Assembly (NCBI GenBank): GCA_022712835.1
Contig: JAFLJU010000380.1
Location: forward strand, 1 to 7,409
Direction of reading: 5' to 3'
DNA length: 7,409 nucleotides
Origin: Desulfobacteraceae bacterium
GTDB taxonomy: Bacteria > Desulfobacterota > Desulfobacteria > Desulfobacterales > Desulfobacteraceae
A program made the translations under genes and the position numbers. The notes under the pieces are model-generated. The model was not told the DNA's origin. It ran no database searches and saw only the letters and a program-made list of their open reading frames with translations. Below, in pieces: positions 5,329 through 7,409 of this stretch; the first letter of the stretch is position 1; each line of letters opens with the position of its first letter.

Positions 5329-6378
5329 TTAAATAATATCCAAAAAACCCGTGTCGCTTTCACGGCTGACCTCGCCGATAACCCAGGCGCTTATTCCTTT
5401 TTTCTCCATCTGCTCAACACAAGATCCGGCATCCTTTTTTTCCAAACTGATCAAAAGCCCACCGGATGTCTGGGGATCAAACATCAAATCAGAAAGAGCC
5501 CTGTCTAACCCGTGGGAAACCTTTGTTAAATTTTTAAAAAATGCCCTGTTTTTATGAGCCCCTGCCGGGACCAGCCCCATGTTGGCAAAGGAATGCACAT
5601 CTTTAAGCAAAGGGACCTTATCAGAAATAAGGGTGAAGTGTTTTTTTGCCCCACGGGCCATCTCCACCAGGTGCCCGGCCAGTCCGAATCCGGTTACGTC
5701 GGTACAGGCATGAACTTCAAACGCTTGCATAACTTCGGCCGCATACCGGTTAAGACAGGACATCACCGCAACCGATTCCCGGATATGGTCAGGCTGAGCA
5801 AGTTTCCCCTTGATAGCCGTTGACATAATACCCGTCCCAATGGGTTTGGTCAAAATAATAGCATCCCCCACCCTGGCATTAGAATTGGTCAATACCTTGT
5901 CCGGATGAACCGTTCCGGTGACGGAAAGTCCGTATTTAAATTCAGCATCATCCACGGAATGCCCCCCCACAAGGACGGCACCGGATTCATTAATCTTATC
6001 CTGCCCCCCCTTTAATGTCTGTGCCAGGACCTCTTCTGGAAGATCACAACTGGGAAAACAGACAATATTCATCACCGTCACAGGCGTTCCGCCCATGGCA
6101 TAGACATCACTTAAGGAGTTGGCCGCGGCGATCTGGCCAAACTCATAGGGATCATCTGTAATAGGGGTCAAAAAATCCAGGGTCTGGATCAGAGCGATCT
6201 GATCCGTGATCCGAAAAACCCCGGCATCATCCGGGATGGCAAGTCCCACAATCAAATCCGGATGGGAGCGGATATCAAGCCCCGACACAATTCGATCCAG
6301 TGTCCCTGGATCCAATTTGGCAGCTCATCCCGATGCCGTTACTTTCGGGGTTAAAAATATTTTTTTTTGCGTTTCCAT
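5329..6378 (-). CDS. selD: Selenide, water dikinase with in-frame UGA selenocysteine (selenophosphate synthase)
   Basis: SelD converts selenide and ATP to selenophosphate, the selenium donor for selenocysteine and selenouridine. The full frame is 349 residues, starting at an ATG at 6378 with AAGAG seven bases upstream. An in-frame TAA lies just upstream, so no earlier start is possible. Codon 18 is TGA (6327-6325), read as selenocysteine in the active-site motif SGUAAKLDPG; Lys21 is the partner Lys of the ATP site. The rest is typical: DDAGVF at 50-55, QTLDFLTP at 65-72 (Asp68), AANSLSDVYAMGG at 84-96 (Asp91), the Gly-rich VGGHSVDD at 137-144, TDVTGFGLAGH at 226-236 (Asp227) and MFDPQTSGGLL near the C-terminus. 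Reading from the TTG at 6315 gives 328 residues and removes the catalytic residue, so that shorter call is rejected. The gene follows pgeF by 27 bases in the same direction. Confidence 0.95.
6294..6312 (-). promoter_or_regulatory. Bacterial SECIS hairpin in selD
   Basis: On the coding strand GATCCAG (6312-6306) pairs perfectly with CTGGATC (6300-6294) around a five-base loop GGACA. The stem extends outward past one G-G mismatch by four more AU pairs (6317-6314 with 6292-6289). The first loop base is a G, 20 bases after the UGA. This fits the known pattern for bacterial SECIS elements: a small loop, a G among its first two bases, and about 16-37 bases from the UGA. It would bind SelB with Sec-tRNA. 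Confidence 0.85.
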
Positions 6379-6405
6379 TCGTCTGCTCTTAACTTTAAAT
6401 ATTAG

Positions 6406-7188
6406 TTATGCACCAACCCTACGGTCATTATTCTGTAGTGAAATGGCACAGCCAAACCGTCCAGTCCTCTTTTCCCCACGGTAGGAAAAAAATGTATCGA
6501 TGTTGCAACGGGTGCAAATATTGAGTGTCTCAACATTCTGTTTTTTCACCCCCTTTGCCATCACCTGATCACAGGACATTTTCCAGAAATCAAAATAGTG
6601 AGTCCCTGGTAATTTATATTCCCACAAAATTTGCGGTATCTCAGTCTTATAATTTATAAACTCCCCACAACAGGGCCCAAGGGAAGGGGATATCCCTGCC
6701 CGGATATCCTTCGGGTTGCAATTAAAGTGATGCACCATCACATCGATGCAATTGCCAATAATATTTAGCACACTGCCTCGCCATCCGGAATGAACACCCG
6801 CAATCACATGTCGGCAAGGATCATAGAGCAAAACCCCCTGGCAATCCGCCACCTGGATCACAAGGGCAATCCCTGGCCTGTCTGTTGCCACCCCATCGGC
6901 AATAATGGGCTCCTGCCTTTCTTCTTTGGTTAACACATGGATGGTGTTCCCATGAACCTGGTTAAGATAAACCGCCTGTGAAGTTTCCATTTTTGCCAAT
7001 ATGCGAGCTCTGTTTTCCGCAACCGCACCTGGATCATCCCCAACGCTCAATCCAAGGTTCAAAGAATCAAAACACCCGGTACTGACACCGCCAAACCTGG
7101 CGAATACCCCATGGTGCAATTGGGGATACCCTTGAAAAAGGTCAAATTCAAATATCTTAATTGCTACACCTTCCCATAATAAAGACAT
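6406..7188 (-). CDS. pgeF: PgeF/YfiH family protein (peptidoglycan editing factor, formerly polyphenol oxidase)
   Basis: A 260-residue protein by the longest frame, near family length. The conserved metal-site residues are present: His79 in LNQVHG, Cys116 in VADCQG and His133 in GVHSGWRG. GISPSLGPCC (165-174) and FFSYRGEKRTGRFG (233-246) are further family marks. In E. coli the protein removes wrongly placed serine from cytoplasmic peptidoglycan precursors; older annotation as a laccase is based on weak activity. The start is uncertain. The ATG at 7188 has no ribosome site and overlaps the upstream gene by 25 bases, whereas GGGAAGG (7175-7169) sits seven bases before an ATT codon at 7161. Starting there would give the more usual N-terminus (IKIFEFDL). 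It lies between rfaE2 and selD in an apparent envelope and housekeeping operon. Confidence 0.93.
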   Translation of the reverse strand: MSLLWEGVAIKIFEFDLFQGYPQLHHGVFARFGGVSTGCFDSLNLGLSVGDDPGAVAENRARILAKMETSQAVYLNQVHGNTIHVLTKEERQEPIIADGVATDRPGIALVIQVADCQGVLLYDPCRHVIAGVHSGWRGSVLNIIGNCIDVMVHHFNCNPKDIRAGISPSLGPCCGEFINYKTEIPQILWEYKLPGTHYFDFWKMSCDQVMAKGVKKQNVETLNICTRCNIDTFFSYRGEKRTGRFGCAISLQNNDRRVGA

Positions 7189-7409
7189 CCGATGCGTTCA
7201 ATGATCTTTGTGGTGGAAATATCGGGTTCCAGAACGATTCGTTCCACACACCCCCCGTTTTCTTTAACAAAATCAGCCCCGACAATCTGCTCTTCTGACC
7301 AGTCTGCCCCCTTCACCAGAATATCCGGGCAAATGGTTTCGATCAATTGGCCTGGGTCCGGGTCATCAAACAACACCACATGATCAACCGCTTCCAGGGC
7401 AGACATCAC
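7164..7409 (-). CDS. rfaE2: RfaE2/HldE-type heptose 1-phosphate adenylyltransferase, C-terminal part
   Basis: Only the last 81 codons or so are in the window; the frame is open to the right edge, so the 5' end is missing. The visible part matches the second half of the nucleotidyltransferase domain: SALEAVDHVVLFDD, the turn CPDILVKGADW, the segment IVGADFVKENGG, and the closing STTKIIERI motif. The family transfers AMP to D-glycero-beta-D-manno-heptose 1-phosphate to make ADP-heptose for the LPS core, a cytoplasmic step in Gram-negative bacteria. Whether it is a single-domain RfaE2 or the end of a fused HldE cannot be told here. Its stop lies inside the longest pgeF frame. Confidence 0.85.
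   Translation of the reverse strand: MMSALEAVDHVVLFDDPDPGQLIETICPDILVKGADWSEEQIVGADFVKENGGCVERIVLEPDISTTKIIERIGCLYYGKV

Noticed and set aside
5329..6315. selD starting at the TTG at 6315 (328 residues)
   Set aside because: This start removes the catalytic residue and the N-terminal motif. The longer frame through the UGA with a SECIS hairpin explains the sequence better.

Overview
All convincing genes in this window lie on the minus strand, so the window reads from right to left. The gene set suggests an anaerobic, Gram-negative member of the Desulfobacterota, probably a Desulfobacter- or Desulfobacterium-like sulfate reducer. The grounds are a stand-alone RfaE2-type heptose nucleotidyltransferase (LPS synthesis), a selenocysteine-containing SelD, an F0 ATP synthase cluster separated from the F1 genes, and a PilZ/ParA/histidine kinase group. 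The taxonomic placement is inference from gene content only.

Right end, 7409 to 5329: an apparent operon. It starts with the 3' end of an RfaE2/HldE-type nucleotidyltransferase, which is cut by the window edge. Next is a PgeF/YfiH-family protein whose longest frame overlaps that gene, and then selD. SelD is the main hidden feature. Its reading frame starts at 6378 and crosses an in-frame UGA at 6327-6325, inside the active-site motif S-G-U-A-A-K. A hairpin of bacterial SECIS type (6312-6294) follows at the right distance. A naive gene caller would report a 328-residue protein from a TTG start and lose the catalytic residue.

Middle, 5328 to 3484: a 115-base control region, then atpZ (atpQ-like), atpI, atpB (subunit a) and atpE (subunit c). 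The first three are packed with 1-base overlap or 1-base spacing. A 74-base gap with a possible small hairpin precedes atpE, and a Rho-independent terminator follows it. The b, delta and F1 subunits are therefore not in this transcript. The c subunit carries Gln26, Glu59, Ser60 and Tyr64 in the same spacing as Na+-coordinating c-rings, so the coupling ion is an open question.

Left end, 3450 to 1: a candidate sigma-70 promoter drives a second apparent operon. It encodes a PilZ-like protein with a slightly degenerate motif, an unrecognised 102-residue protein, a ParA/MinD-family ATPase with an N-terminal four-cysteine zinc finger, and a membrane sensor histidine kinase (two membrane segments, HAMP, GAF, HisKA) that runs off the left edge. 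Together they suggest a cell-positioning or surface-behaviour module that combines possible c-di-GMP sensing with a phosphorelay. No function is proven. No tRNA, rRNA, CRISPR array, IS element or phage gene was seen.
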